Positions 1-7,601 of a DNA stretch of 64,000 nt are shown piece after piece. The stretch comes from Ardenticatenaceae bacterium (GTDB lineage Bacteria > Chloroflexota > Anaerolineae > Promineifilales > Promineifilaceae). The notes under the pieces are model-generated. The model did not search any database. It was not told the origin of the DNA and worked only from the letters and a program-made list of their open reading frames with translations. Position 1 is the stretch's first letter. The number at the start of each line of letters is the position of its first letter. The position numbers and the translations under genes were made by a program. The stretch is taken from positions 124,001 to 188,000 of the forward strand of contig JACKBN010000006.1 in assembly GCA_020634565.1 (NCBI GenBank), read 5' to 3'.

Positions 1-1489
1 TTTGTTCACCGACTCGCTCGGCCAGGGCAGTCAGCGTGGCCGTATCTGCCTGGATGACGTATTCGCGTACCTGAATGCGCGGGTCGCCATTGCCATCAAT
101 TGGCAGGAAGACCACGGGCCATTCGTACAGATGAATCTCGTCGCCGGGCTCGTATTCACGCACCCAGAATTGGTAAAGGTCAGCGGTGGGGTCTTCCAGG
201 AAGACTGGCTCGCTAATGGCCAGCTCTGGCCGGACACCATACTGGTATAGAATGTGGTTGTCGGACACGCCACTTTGCAGGAGCTCCCACGCTTCTTGTG
301 CGGTGATGAGCGGGTAGCGGCCCAGCGTTTCTGCATTGCGCAAAACTTGGTAGCTCACGAAGAAGATACGGCCGTCATGGCTTACACCCACGGTCAGTTC
401 TGGCTGGTTAGTCGGCTCACCGTTGATGGTGCGCACAAAGTTCACGTCGGAGCCCCAGATTTGCTGGACTTCGTAATCGAAGTTGAGCAGGCCGCGCTCT
501 TGGATAAACGCTTCGGCAATAGGAACGGCCGCTTCAAACGAAATCGGGTTCTCATAATCGTTCTCAATGCTCACGTCGTTGTAGTAAGCCCCCCATTGGT
601 CAATGATGAGGCTGCGCGGGCCGTCAAACACGCGGTAGACGACGGGCGGTTCGTAAACAGGGCCGCCAGCTTCAGGCTCGAAGACCGGATATTGTTCCTG
701 GTAAATCTGGCCGGTGAAGCCAAAGCGGCTGGCCAGATCGCGCACTGCATCCAGGCTGATACCCTCGCCGGGCACGTTTTGCAGCACTGGCGCCAATGTC
801 GGCTCGGTGGGCAGCGTGGCGTTCAGCGTGAAAATCGTGCCAGAGAATGGATCTGTGAAGATGAAGCTGCTATCGGCGGCAAATGCGGCACTTTCAGTGG
901 CAACACCACCCCCGCCAGATTGTGGCCGTGGGTTACCGCCACCGCCACCGCCCAAGCCATTGGTCTGGTTGCCTTCCAGCACGGGCAGCGCGGGCAGATC
1001 GGCCACTTCTACTGCCTCATCGGTTGCATCCGGTTCATTGGTTGCCTGATCGGTTTCTTCTACTTCACTGCCGGTCGCGTCAGCTACGGGCTCGACCGTG
1101 TTATTGTTGTTAGTCCTATTTAAAAGTACGTATGCGCCCACAATAACCAGCGCCAAAACGCCGAGAGCGCCCAGTAGGTATTTATTGCGATTCATGGTTG
1201 TTCCTTCCTTTACTAGTTGTTTGAGCTGCTGCCAGAACGACGGCCGTTCTGGCGGCACAGCTTTGTTTTTCATTTTTTGCCTGTAGGCTGCCCTGCGGGC
1301 CAGTTGACTACCAAGCTGAGCCACAAAATCGGGATCAGGGTGGGTGTCTTCGGCCAGTCGGATTAATCGGGCGGCCAGTTCAGCCTCTTGCTGGACGGCG
1401 TCACTAACGGGCGGTTGTTGTTTGCCCTGCATTTCGGCATCGATGCGCCGGTTTAGTTCATCCGCCAGAATTGGATCTTGTTCTTTCAT
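1..1489 (-). CDS. Membrane anti-sigma factor-like protein (3' end outside window)
   Basis: The frame is open from an ATG at 1489 to the left edge, so the C-terminus is missing. The first ~100 residues are charged and cytoplasmic (begins MKEQDPILADELNRRID). One membrane segment follows at about residues 104-125 (LLGALGVLALVIVGAYVLL), then an N/T/E-rich linker, a Gly run and a large outside domain. The start overlaps the stop of the ECF sigma gene (ATGA), so the two are translationally coupled. A single-pass protein in this position is the usual anti-sigma arrangement; the outside domain would sense a signal and the inside part would hold the sigma factor. No zinc-finger HxxxCxxC motif is seen, so the class is uncertain. 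A second in-frame ATG at 1195 with an upstream AAGGAAGG could make a shorter form lacking the cytoplasmic part. Confidence 0.7.
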   Translation of the reverse strand, partial: MKEQDPILADELNRRIDAEMQGKQQPPVSDAVQQEAELAARLIRLAEDTHPDPDFVAQLGSQLARRAAYRQKMKNKAVPPERPSFWQQLKQLVKEGTTMNRNKYLLGALGVLALVIVGAYVLLNRTNNNNTVEPVADATGSEVEETDQATNEPDATDEAVEVADLPALPVLEGNQTNGLGGGGGGNPRPQSGGGGVATESAAFAADSSFIFTDPFSGTIFTLNATLPTEPTLAPVLQNVPGEGISLDAVRDLASRFGFTGQIYQEQYPVFEPEAGGPVYEPPVVYRVFDGPRSLIIDQWGAYYNDVSIENDYENPISFEAAVPIAEAFIQERGLLNFDYEVQQIWGSDVNFVRTINGEPTNQPELTVGVSHDGRIFFVSYQVLRNAETLGRYPLITAQEAWELLQSGVSDNHILYQYGVRPELAISEPVFLEDPTADLYQFWVREYEPGDEIHLYEWPVVFLPIDGNGDPRIQVREYVIQADTATLTALAERVGEQ

Positions 1490-2112
1490 GCGGTTGCCTC
1501 CTGATTTGGATCAAGCCGGGTTTGCAAATCTTGCAGACCTCGATGCAGCAGCATGCGCACAGCTGGCTCTTGCCGCCGCATCAGGCGGGCAATTTCTGGT
1601 ATGTCCAGCCCACCAAACAGTCGGAGTGAGATTGCTTCAGCGCGGTCGGGTGACAAGGTTTGCAGCTTCTGTGCGACCGCTTCAATTTGTAATTTTTGGC
1701 TAACAAGTGTGTCTGGGGCTTCCTGGGTATCGACCAGGTCGCCTGCGGTTTCTAGCATCACTTCCGGCTTTTGCCGGCGATATTTATCCGCCACTTTGTG
1801 CCGGGCAATGCCAAATAACCACGCCAGAAACGGCCGTTCCCCACGGTACTTGTCCAGATTCTCCATCGCTACCAAAAAGGTTTGCGACGTTAAATCTTCG
1901 GCGTCGGCCACGTTGCCTACCCGTACCAGCAGGTAGCGATACACGCGCGTGACGTGCCGTTCGTACAGTCCGTTGAAGGCGCGCAGGTCAGTCCGGGCTG
2001 CCTGCACCAGCGCCCGATCATCCTCAATGGTGGCGGGTGCTTCGGTCAAAAGCGCACTAATTGTCAACCAGAGTGGTGCTATGGGCACCGGGACAGGTTG
2101 GTTCATCAACAT
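1486..2112 (-). CDS. ECF-family RNA polymerase sigma factor
   Basis: This 208-residue protein has sigma region 2 (DLTSQTFLVAMENLDKY, then FLAWLFGIARHKVADKYRR, about residues 70-115) and region 4 (LSPDRAEAISLRLFGGLDIP ending in an RMLLHRGLQDL helix, about 150-195). Region 3 is absent, as in ECF sigmas. It would direct RNA polymerase to a small regulon under control of the membrane protein encoded directly downstream, with which it shares an ATGA overlap. The start at 2112 has AGGAG seven bases upstream; an ATG two codons later is possible. An inverted repeat at 2158-2191 lies just upstream and could be a control site. Confidence 0.88.
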   Translation of the reverse strand: MLMNQPVPVPIAPLWLTISALLTEAPATIEDDRALVQAARTDLRAFNGLYERHVTRVYRYLLVRVGNVADAEDLTSQTFLVAMENLDKYRGERPFLAWLFGIARHKVADKYRRQKPEVMLETAGDLVDTQEAPDTLVSQKLQIEAVAQKLQTLSPDRAEAISLRLFGGLDIPEIARLMRRQEPAVRMLLHRGLQDLQTRLDPNQEATA

Positions 2113-2549
2113 GCATGTTCTCCTAGGTCACCAGCAAAAGTTTGCCTTGTTTGACGGACCTGAAAACAATTTTGCCAAACGTTTTTCAGGTCTATAGATT
2201 CCCTAACCAAGCGCTGCCTGACGCCCCTTCAAGCGGGCGAGCGTCACAGTGAAATAATTTTTCTTCACGTAAACAGACATGCGTACTTGTTTAGAGTTTC
2301 GCATCAACAGCACCCTTCGCTGTTCTGTGTGGTATGTCGTGGGGATCGGCGAGTTTATAACAGGCAATTTTGAAATTGGGTGAAATTCGAGCATTTTCTG
2401 TTCACTTCCCGCTGCTAGTGTAGCTGAAATTAATCGCAAATTAAGGTTGACTTGTCGCCGTTCGGCCCACATTTTGCCCAATTTGCCTACGCCAGACACA
2501 ATTACAATGAAGGGGAAGCAGAAAAATACAGATTGTTTCAGAGGAGAAG
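2113..2549. other. Intergenic region, 437 bp, between divergent genes
   Basis: This gap separates the leftward sigma gene from the rightward HD-hydrolase gene. Apart from the inverted repeat at 2158-2191 I see no gene, RNA or clean sigma-70 promoter. The open frames crossing it have no motif, ribosome site or codon bias that would support a protein. Confidence 0.5.
2158..2191. promoter_or_regulatory. Inverted repeat upstream of ECF sigma gene
   Basis: Arms ACCTGAAAA (2158-2166) and TTTTCAGGT (2183-2191) are exact complements around a 16-base centre, about 45 bp before the sigma start. It may be an operator or a leader hairpin. The sequence shows only the symmetry; the role is inferred. Confidence 0.4.
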
Positions 2550-2552
2550 ATG

Positions 2553-3104
2553 ATGGATGTAACGGCCGTTCTCAACACACTTTTACACGGCAACCAACTC
2601 AAACGAACCGCCCGCACCGGCTGGGTACAGCGCGGCGTGCCCAATGCGGAAAACGTGGCGGCGCACAGCTTTGGCGTCGTTTTTGTGGCGCTGGTTTTGG
2701 CCCAGGTGGTCGATGAGGAATTAGATTTGGGACGGCTGCTGGCCATCGCCGCCCTGCACGATTTGCCAGAGGCGCTGACCACGGACATTCCCACGCCCGC
2801 TTGGCGCTATTTGCCCCTCGGTATCAAAACAGAGGTGGAACGCGGCGCGATGCAGGAAATGTTGGGTGAAACCGAACTCGCCCCTACCTTCATGGATTTA
2901 TGGGAGGAGTTACATGCTGCCCAAACCCCAGAGGCCAAACTGGTGCATGACGCGGATAAGTTGGAGATGTTTTTGCAAGCGATGGTGTATGAAAAACAGA
3001 CGGGAAATCAGCAGCTAGAGGAGTTTTGGAAACGGCCGTATACCTTCAACTTCCCCGAGGCTCAGACCATCTATAACGAGCTTGTTAGAAGCCGACATCT
3101 TTGA
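2553..3104 (+). CDS. HD-domain phosphohydrolase, YfbR/HDDC2 type
   Basis: The protein of about 183 residues has the HD-family metal ligands: a first His in ENVAAHSFGV, the HD pair in ALHDLPEALTTDIPTP, and a late Asp in KLVHDADKLEMFLQAM. The HDLPEA...D..TP pattern is typical of the YfbR/HDDC2 group, whose studied members are 5'-deoxynucleotidases that remove phosphate from dNMPs. Length matches the family. GAGGAG lies directly before two consecutive ATGs at 2550 and 2553; spacing favours the second. It appears to stand alone. Confidence 0.8.
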   Translation: MDVTAVLNTLLHGNQLKRTARTGWVQRGVPNAENVAAHSFGVVFVALVLAQVVDEELDLGRLLAIAALHDLPEALTTDIPTPAWRYLPLGIKTEVERGAMQEMLGETELAPTFMDLWEELHAAQTPEAKLVHDADKLEMFLQAMVYEKQTGNQQLEEFWKRPYTFNFPEAQTIYNELVRSRHL

Positions 3105-3135
3105 GCAAGCAGTTACGCGGAGTCCTGAATTACGC

Positions 3136-3141
3136 TATAAT
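3136..3141 (+). promoter_or_regulatory. Candidate -10 box for the TIR gene
   Basis: A perfect TATAAT lies about 50 bp before the TIR start codon. The matching -35 position holds only TTACGC, a poor match, so basal expression may be weak or activator-dependent. Confidence 0.35.
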
Positions 3142-3189
3142 CTTTGGCATTGACATGAACCCAGTTGTCCAAACTTTAGTGAAAGCAAA

Positions 3190-5220
3190 ATGTCTCCAAA
3201 CCCTAGAACTGAGCTATTAAACCATATACGAGACCTAATTTTTGAATATTTTGACAGAGAGGAGTTTCGAGACCTCTGTTTTAAGCTTGGCGAACGCTAT
3301 GATGATTTGCGTGAAGAAAGATTAACAGTCCAAATTCGTGAGTTCGTTTTAAGTCTCGATCGTAAAAAACGGCTAGATGATTTACTGTCTCTTTGTTCTT
3401 ATCTTCGGCCAAATGTTGGTTGGCCTGATTTGAGCAATTCAACAAAGCTAGATCCCTCTCCTACATCTTTTACCAATGCTAGGCACAATCCAAATCAAAT
3501 ATTTCTTAGTCATGCCGGCCAGGATGCTGAATTTGCCCACAAATTGGCAGCCGATTTGCGTCGTCATGGGTGGGAAATATGGATTGCACCGGATAGCATT
3601 CGTCCCGGTGAGGAGTGGGTGGATGCTATTAATAACGGGTTAGCTGGTAGTGGTATCTTCTTGCTTGTTTTAACTCCAGAAGCTATTAAATCCCGTTGGG
3701 TCTATAAAGAAACGAATGTAGCAATTAACTTGCAAAACCAGAAATTAATTCGACTAATTCCACTACAGTTGAAAACTGTAAATGCACCACCGCTATGGCA
3801 AGATTACCAATGGATTCGATTTCAAGGTGCATATAAAAACGGCTTAGAACTTTTGCTACGAGAATTGCAGCCAGAAAAGGTGGGAAAAGTTTCAGAGCTT
3901 TACCGAACCATGCAAGGGGCTTTGGGACGCAGAGAGTGGGCAGAAGTGTTGCGCATAGGGAAGCAAATTGAATCAGTTTATCCAGATTATCGAGAAACGG
4001 AAACACTTATTGCGTCAGCACACCGAGAAATTGAGCGTGAACAAGCTCAACAAGAAGAAGTTGAAAAACTTTACACGCAATTGCAAGATGCGATAGGTGT
4101 GAATGACTGGGCTACAGTTAAGAAATTAGCTGTCAAGATCGAGAGGTTGATTCCTGCCTACAAAGACGTATCACAATTGGGAGAACGTGCCCGAAAAGCA
4201 GAAAAGCAAGCTAAACGCAAAGCTTTTCAAGAACAACTACAAAAAATCCCAGGTTGGATCTGGATTGGAGGGGGAATAGTATGTGTTACTTTGCTAGTCA
4301 TTCTCTTTCCATGGGAAAATGGAAATAATGCAATTTTTGTTACAAGCACAATGGCTAGTGTCGGCGCGATCACACCTGCTGCAACAACGACTCCTGCCCC
4401 AATAGTGACGGAAGAACCGACTTTGACTGCAACGCAGCCTACTTTAAAAGCTACACCTTCTAACACACCATCACCATCACCATCACCAACGGCAATGCCA
4501 AGTAGCACATTTACACCAACTCCAGATCCACGGAACTTTCCACCAGAAAATGGAGAGTTAGGTGATGAATGGATTCGTCCAAAAGATGGAATGGTGATGG
4601 TTTTTGTGCCTCCTCCATCTGAGCCATTTGTCCTGGAAAACGGTGACACTGCACCTACAGTGGGATATTGGATTGATAAGTATGAAGTCAGCAACGCGCA
4701 ATACAAGCTTTGTGTTGATGCTGGGGTTTGTGAAGCACCGATATCATTAGATGATGGAGATGAATATCCAGTTGCAAGCGTTTCCTGGTTTGATGCGAAA
4801 GCATACGGCGAATGGGCTGGAGGAACTTTGCCAACTGATGCGGAATGGCTATATGCGGCAATAGGTGAAGCAACTTTCAATTATCCTTGGGGAAATGAGT
4901 TTGATGGAACAAAGCTCAACTTTTGCGATCAAAACTGTAATGGGGCCAGTTCCTGGGATGATGGTTATAGAAATACTGCTCCTGTAGGTAATTATCCAAC
5001 GGGCGCCAGTTGGGTGGGAGCACTAGATATGGCTGGCAATGTACATGAGTGGACTGATTCTTTGGGTAGCGGATTTCAAATTTTACGCGGATTTTCTTGG
5101 ATTGATGAACAAGGTACCGTGGAAATTGGATTAGCAGCAGATTGGGGATATTATGCTACGGATCCAAGTGCTCATAGCGCAAATTTTGGGTTTCGATTAG
5201 TGATGAAATCTAACCCTTAA
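3190..5220 (+). CDS. Membrane TIR protein: death-like domain, TIR, TM helix, formylglycine-enzyme fold
   Basis: The 676 residues hold, in order: a small helical death-like effector-associated domain (about 8-75, with FREDLCFKLGERYDDL-type helices reading FRDLCFKLGERYDDL); a TIR domain (about 102-225, starting IFLSHAGQDAEF) that keeps the W170...E174 pair of SRWVYKE expected for NADase TIRs; two ~55-residue helical repeats (about 235-345, each with LY...W A..V....IE...P.Y); one membrane helix (about 353-374); a T/P/S-rich linker; and an FGE-sulfatase/C-type-lectin-like fold (about 457-676, with GYWIDKYEVSNAQY, DMAGNVHEW and GFRLVMKS). Topology puts the TIR inside and the FGE fold outside. The FGE part has no obvious catalytic cysteine pair near its RGFSW motif, so binding rather than catalysis is likely. 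The gene is AT-rich, lacks the genome's iterated palindrome and is probably acquired. Inferred role: a conflict or cell-death receptor. Confidence 0.85.
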   Translation: MSPNPRTELLNHIRDLIFEYFDREEFRDLCFKLGERYDDLREERLTVQIREFVLSLDRKKRLDDLLSLCSYLRPNVGWPDLSNSTKLDPSPTSFTNARHNPNQIFLSHAGQDAEFAHKLAADLRRHGWEIWIAPDSIRPGEEWVDAINNGLAGSGIFLLVLTPEAIKSRWVYKETNVAINLQNQKLIRLIPLQLKTVNAPPLWQDYQWIRFQGAYKNGLELLLRELQPEKVGKVSELYRTMQGALGRREWAEVLRIGKQIESVYPDYRETETLIASAHREIEREQAQQEEVEKLYTQLQDAIGVNDWATVKKLAVKIERLIPAYKDVSQLGERARKAEKQAKRKAFQEQLQKIPGWIWIGGGIVCVTLLVILFPWENGNNAIFVTSTMASVGAITPAATTTPAPIVTEEPTLTATQPTLKATPSNTPSPSPSPTAMPSSTFTPTPDPRNFPPENGELGDEWIRPKDGMVMVFVPPPSEPFVLENGDTAPTVGYWIDKYEVSNAQYKLCVDAGVCEAPISLDDGDEYPVASVSWFDAKAYGEWAGGTLPTDAEWLYAAIGEATFNYPWGNEFDGTKLNFCDQNCNGASSWDDGYRNTAPVGNYPTGASWVGALDMAGNVHEWTDSLGSGFQILRGFSWIDEQGTVEIGLAADWGYYATDPSAHSANFGFRLVMKSNP

Positions 5221-5439
5221 ATCCAGTGTTTCCTCACCTTTTTTCGAACTAATGCCGAGCAGTCACAGTTCGATAATCCGGCAAGCAAGTATGTTAAACA
5301 TTTTAAGCGAATCGTTTCCCTCATTTTGTGTGTAACGGCAGTAAACCCATACAAAGTATATTTCCCTGACTCCTTAGGTTGTCAATCCCTCGTCAGGCAA
5401 CACTCATCTTTGCTTTAACCAGTCATGAGACGATTCCGC

Positions 5440-5478
5440 CCCTCACCCGTTCACCTTGTCACCCCTTCACCCCTTCAC
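5440..5478. repeat. TTCACCCC-type short-word repeat
   Basis: Tandem words TTCACC, TTGTCACC and CCTTCACC run up to 15 bp before the DUF192 start. The same words form one arm of the element inside nnr at 12046-12155, so this is a half copy of that family. Confidence 0.5.
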
Positions 5479-5492
5479 TATACTTCCAGCCA

Positions 5493-5882
5493 ATGAGCAC
5501 ACGACAGGTTATTCACGTCGAGAGCGGTGACGTTCTCATTCCGCAGGCCAAATGGTGCGATGGCTTTGGCAGCAAGCTGCGCGGCTTCACCTTCCAGCGC
5601 ACGCTGGGGCCGCAAGATGGCCTGGTGCTGGTGGAAGCCAAAGACAACCGCGTCAACACCGCCATCCACATGCTGTTTGTCTTTTTTGACCTGGGCGTTA
5701 TTTGGGTAAATGATGCCGGGGAAGTTGTCAGCACTGTCGTGGCCAAGCCGTGGCGGCTGTCTTACATGCCGCCTGCGCCCGCCCGCTACGTCATTGAGGG
5801 CCAGCCAGATTTGGTCAACCGGGTAAAGGTGGGCGACCACATTCAATTTTTAAATTCGCCAGGGGCTGAAGCCCCCGGCTAG
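5493..5882 (+). CDS. DUF192 family protein
   Basis: The 129-residue product has the DUF192 pattern: a K.R.GFTFQR-like region (SKLRGFTFQRTLGPQDGLVL), IHMLFVFFDLGVIWVND, and a closing VIEGQPDLVNRVKVGDHIQF. The family is small, beta-rich and of unknown biochemical function; many members are exported, but no signal peptide is visible here. I chose the ATG at 5493 because the upstream frame crosses a repeat and lacks domain sequence. The last residues (SPGAEAPG) and the stop codon are written by a GAAGCCCC/GGGGCTT hairpin repeat, so the natural C-terminus has been remodelled. Confidence 0.75.
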   Translation: MSTRQVIHVESGDVLIPQAKWCDGFGSKLRGFTFQRTLGPQDGLVLVEAKDNRVNTAIHMLFVFFDLGVIWVNDAGEVVSTVVAKPWRLSYMPPAPARYVIEGQPDLVNRVKVGDHIQFLNSPGAEAPG

Positions 5883-5905
5883 TTGGGGAAGCCCCAACGG
5901 GGCTT
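5858..5905. repeat. Tandem GGGGCT/AGCCCC hairpin repeat
   Basis: Two hairpins in series: GGGGCT-GA-AGCCCC and AAGCCCC-AAC-GGGGCTT (5889-5905). The first overlaps the 3' end of the DUF192 gene. It resembles REP-type extragenic palindromes. Confidence 0.6.
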
Positions 5906-5914
5906 TCATAAATA

Positions 5915-5946
5915 GCCCAGATGTTTACGGCTGGGCGGTCTTTTTT
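5915..5946 (+). terminator. Intrinsic terminator after DUF192 gene
   Basis: Stem GCCCAG/CTGGGC with a 10-base loop is followed by GG and TCTTTTTT. It ends one base before the ATG of the LysM/M23 gene, which therefore probably has its own promoter or is expressed by read-through. Confidence 0.65.
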
Positions 5947-7350
5947 ATGAAACGTATCGGACTATTTTTGTTGCTATTTTCGCTATTGCCTGTGGTGCCC
6001 GTGCTGGCGCAAACGGCCGATCCCACTCCAACCCCCGCCCCAGACAACGCCAGCGACCCCATTCCCCGCGTCCACACCGTGGCTGAGGGGGAAAACCTCA
6101 CCTATATTGCCAGCCTGTACGACATCACCATTGAGGATTTGTTGGCCCTGAATGGATTGGCCAACGCGGATAATTTGTTCGTGGGGCAAACGCTCATCGT
6201 GCCTGGCGGCGAGGGAGAAGCGGTGGCGACGGTGTACACGCTGGGCGGGGGCGATACGCTGGCACAGATTGCGGCCGTTTTCAACACTACTCCCACCGCC
6301 ATCCTGCAAACCAATCGGATGATCAGCCCCAGCCAGCCGCCCGCTGCCGGGCAGACGATCACCGTTGTTAGCCGTACCGGCTCGGCGCTGCCGCAGGCGG
6401 TGACGGGCACGCCCTACGTGGTTGCCCCCGGCGATACGCTGATTACCGTTGCCGCTGAGCACAACATTTCTCCAGGAGCTCTGGCTGCGGCCAATGCCCT
6501 GCCTTATCCAGCTTACCTCTTTACGGGGCAGCGGCTGCGCATTCCCAGCGACGCGCCGTACCAATATTTAAGCGGTGAATGGCAGCAGGTGGTGGTACGG
6601 CCGTTTCCCATCATCCCCGGCAATACCGTTTCCATTTACGTAGAGAATGTGCTGGACGGACGGCCGTCTGGCCAGTTTGGTGAGCAATCGCTGCAATTTT
6701 ATCCAGAAGGTGACGGCTATGCGGCCCTGGTGGGTATTGATGCGTTTGCCGAGCCGGGCTTGTTCACCCTTCGGTTGGAAGGGTCCGGAAGTCGTCCGTG
6801 GCGACCGTTTACCCAGCAAGTATTGGTGAACTCTGGTGACTACTCCGTGCAGCAAATCCCTATCGCCGATGACCCGGAACTGCGCCAGCAAGAAGATGAG
6901 ATGTTGGCCCCGATTTACCTTACCAGCACAGAAACACGGCAATGGGATGGGCTGTTTACCACCCCGGTAACCACCACCATCGTCACGGCTCGCTACGGGG
7001 ATGCTCGGTCTTACGCAGGTGGCCCGGTGGAGATTTATCATTCAGGTGTGGATTTTGCGGGGACGATAGGCACGCCCATTTTGGCCCCGGCCAACGGCAC
7101 GGTTCTCTTTAACGAACTGCTGGGGTTGCGGGGCAACACCGTTATTCTGGATCATGGGCAGGGAGTGCTGTCGGCTTATTTCCACCTCTCGGAGACGTTT
7201 GTGAATGTAGGGGACACGGTGACGGCGGGCCAAACCATTGCGGCCGGTGGTTCTACCGGGCTGTCTACCGGACCGCATTTGCATTGGGATCTGCGGATTC
7301 ATGGGGTGCCGGTAAACGGGATGCAATGGTTGGAGACGACCTTCCCCTAG
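5947..7350 (+). CDS. Exported LysM (x3) and M23 metallopeptidase
   Basis: A signal peptide (MKRIGLFLLLFSLLPVVPVL, cut after LAQ) leads a 467-residue cell-wall protein. Three LysM peptidoglycan-binding modules follow at about 38-85 (AEGENLTYIASLYDI), 95-140 (GGGDTLAQIAAVFNT) and 155-200 (APGDTLITVAAEHNI). After a beta-rich spacer, the C-terminal M23/LytM domain (about 345-465) retains both zinc motifs, HSGVDF (H...D) and PHLHWD (H.H), so it should be an active endopeptidase that cuts peptide cross-links. The start codon lies immediately after a terminator T-run. No partner gene is adjacent. Confidence 0.9.
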   Translation: MKRIGLFLLLFSLLPVVPVLAQTADPTPTPAPDNASDPIPRVHTVAEGENLTYIASLYDITIEDLLALNGLANADNLFVGQTLIVPGGEGEAVATVYTLGGGDTLAQIAAVFNTTPTAILQTNRMISPSQPPAAGQTITVVSRTGSALPQAVTGTPYVVAPGDTLITVAAEHNISPGALAAANALPYPAYLFTGQRLRIPSDAPYQYLSGEWQQVVVRPFPIIPGNTVSIYVENVLDGRPSGQFGEQSLQFYPEGDGYAALVGIDAFAEPGLFTLRLEGSGSRPWRPFTQQVLVNSGDYSVQQIPIADDPELRQQEDEMLAPIYLTSTETRQWDGLFTTPVTTTIVTARYGDARSYAGGPVEIYHSGVDFAGTIGTPILAPANGTVLFNELLGLRGNTVILDHGQGVLSAYFHLSETFVNVGDTVTAGQTIAAGGSTGLSTGPHLHWDLRIHGVPVNGMQWLETTFP

Positions 7351-7371
7351 CACGTCTGTTTTCTCTGGACA

Positions 7372-7400
7372 TTGGCGTAGGGTGGGCAGATTGGTATAAT
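7372..7400 (+). promoter_or_regulatory. Sigma-70-type promoter
   Basis: TTGGCG at 7372-7377 and TATAAT at 7395-7400 are separated by 17 bp. It would give a leader of about 195 bases before the gene at 7602. The leader holds two copies of the iterated ACGGCCGT palindrome. Confidence 0.6.
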
Positions 7401-7601
7401 CTTAAGCTGTGCTGCAACTCATTCTAAACGGCCGTTTCTGATGAAATTGACGAATCTGTAGCCAACGGCCGTTGAGGAAGCGTTGACAAAAAAATTCCAA
7501 ACAGGAAACGCTTCTGTAGGTGATGGTCATTTATCTTTATTGGTTTATCTATTGAACCACCACCTAAATGCCCGATTTTCCCTGTTAATGAGGAGATTGT
7601 T

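Noticed and set aside
254..1123. Long plus-strand open frame across the left end
   Set aside because: It is antisense to the anti-sigma-like gene, which has a start coupled to the sigma factor, a membrane helix and sensible composition; the plus-strand frame has no motif.
2203..2499. 98-codon minus-strand frame in the sigma/HD-hydrolase gap
   Set aside because: No ribosome site, no domain and composition unlike the neighbouring genes; treated as non-coding.
4227..4880. 217-codon minus-strand frame inside the TIR gene
   Set aside because: It mirrors the low-complexity TP-rich linker and FGE domain; the plus-strand protein has clear domains throughout.
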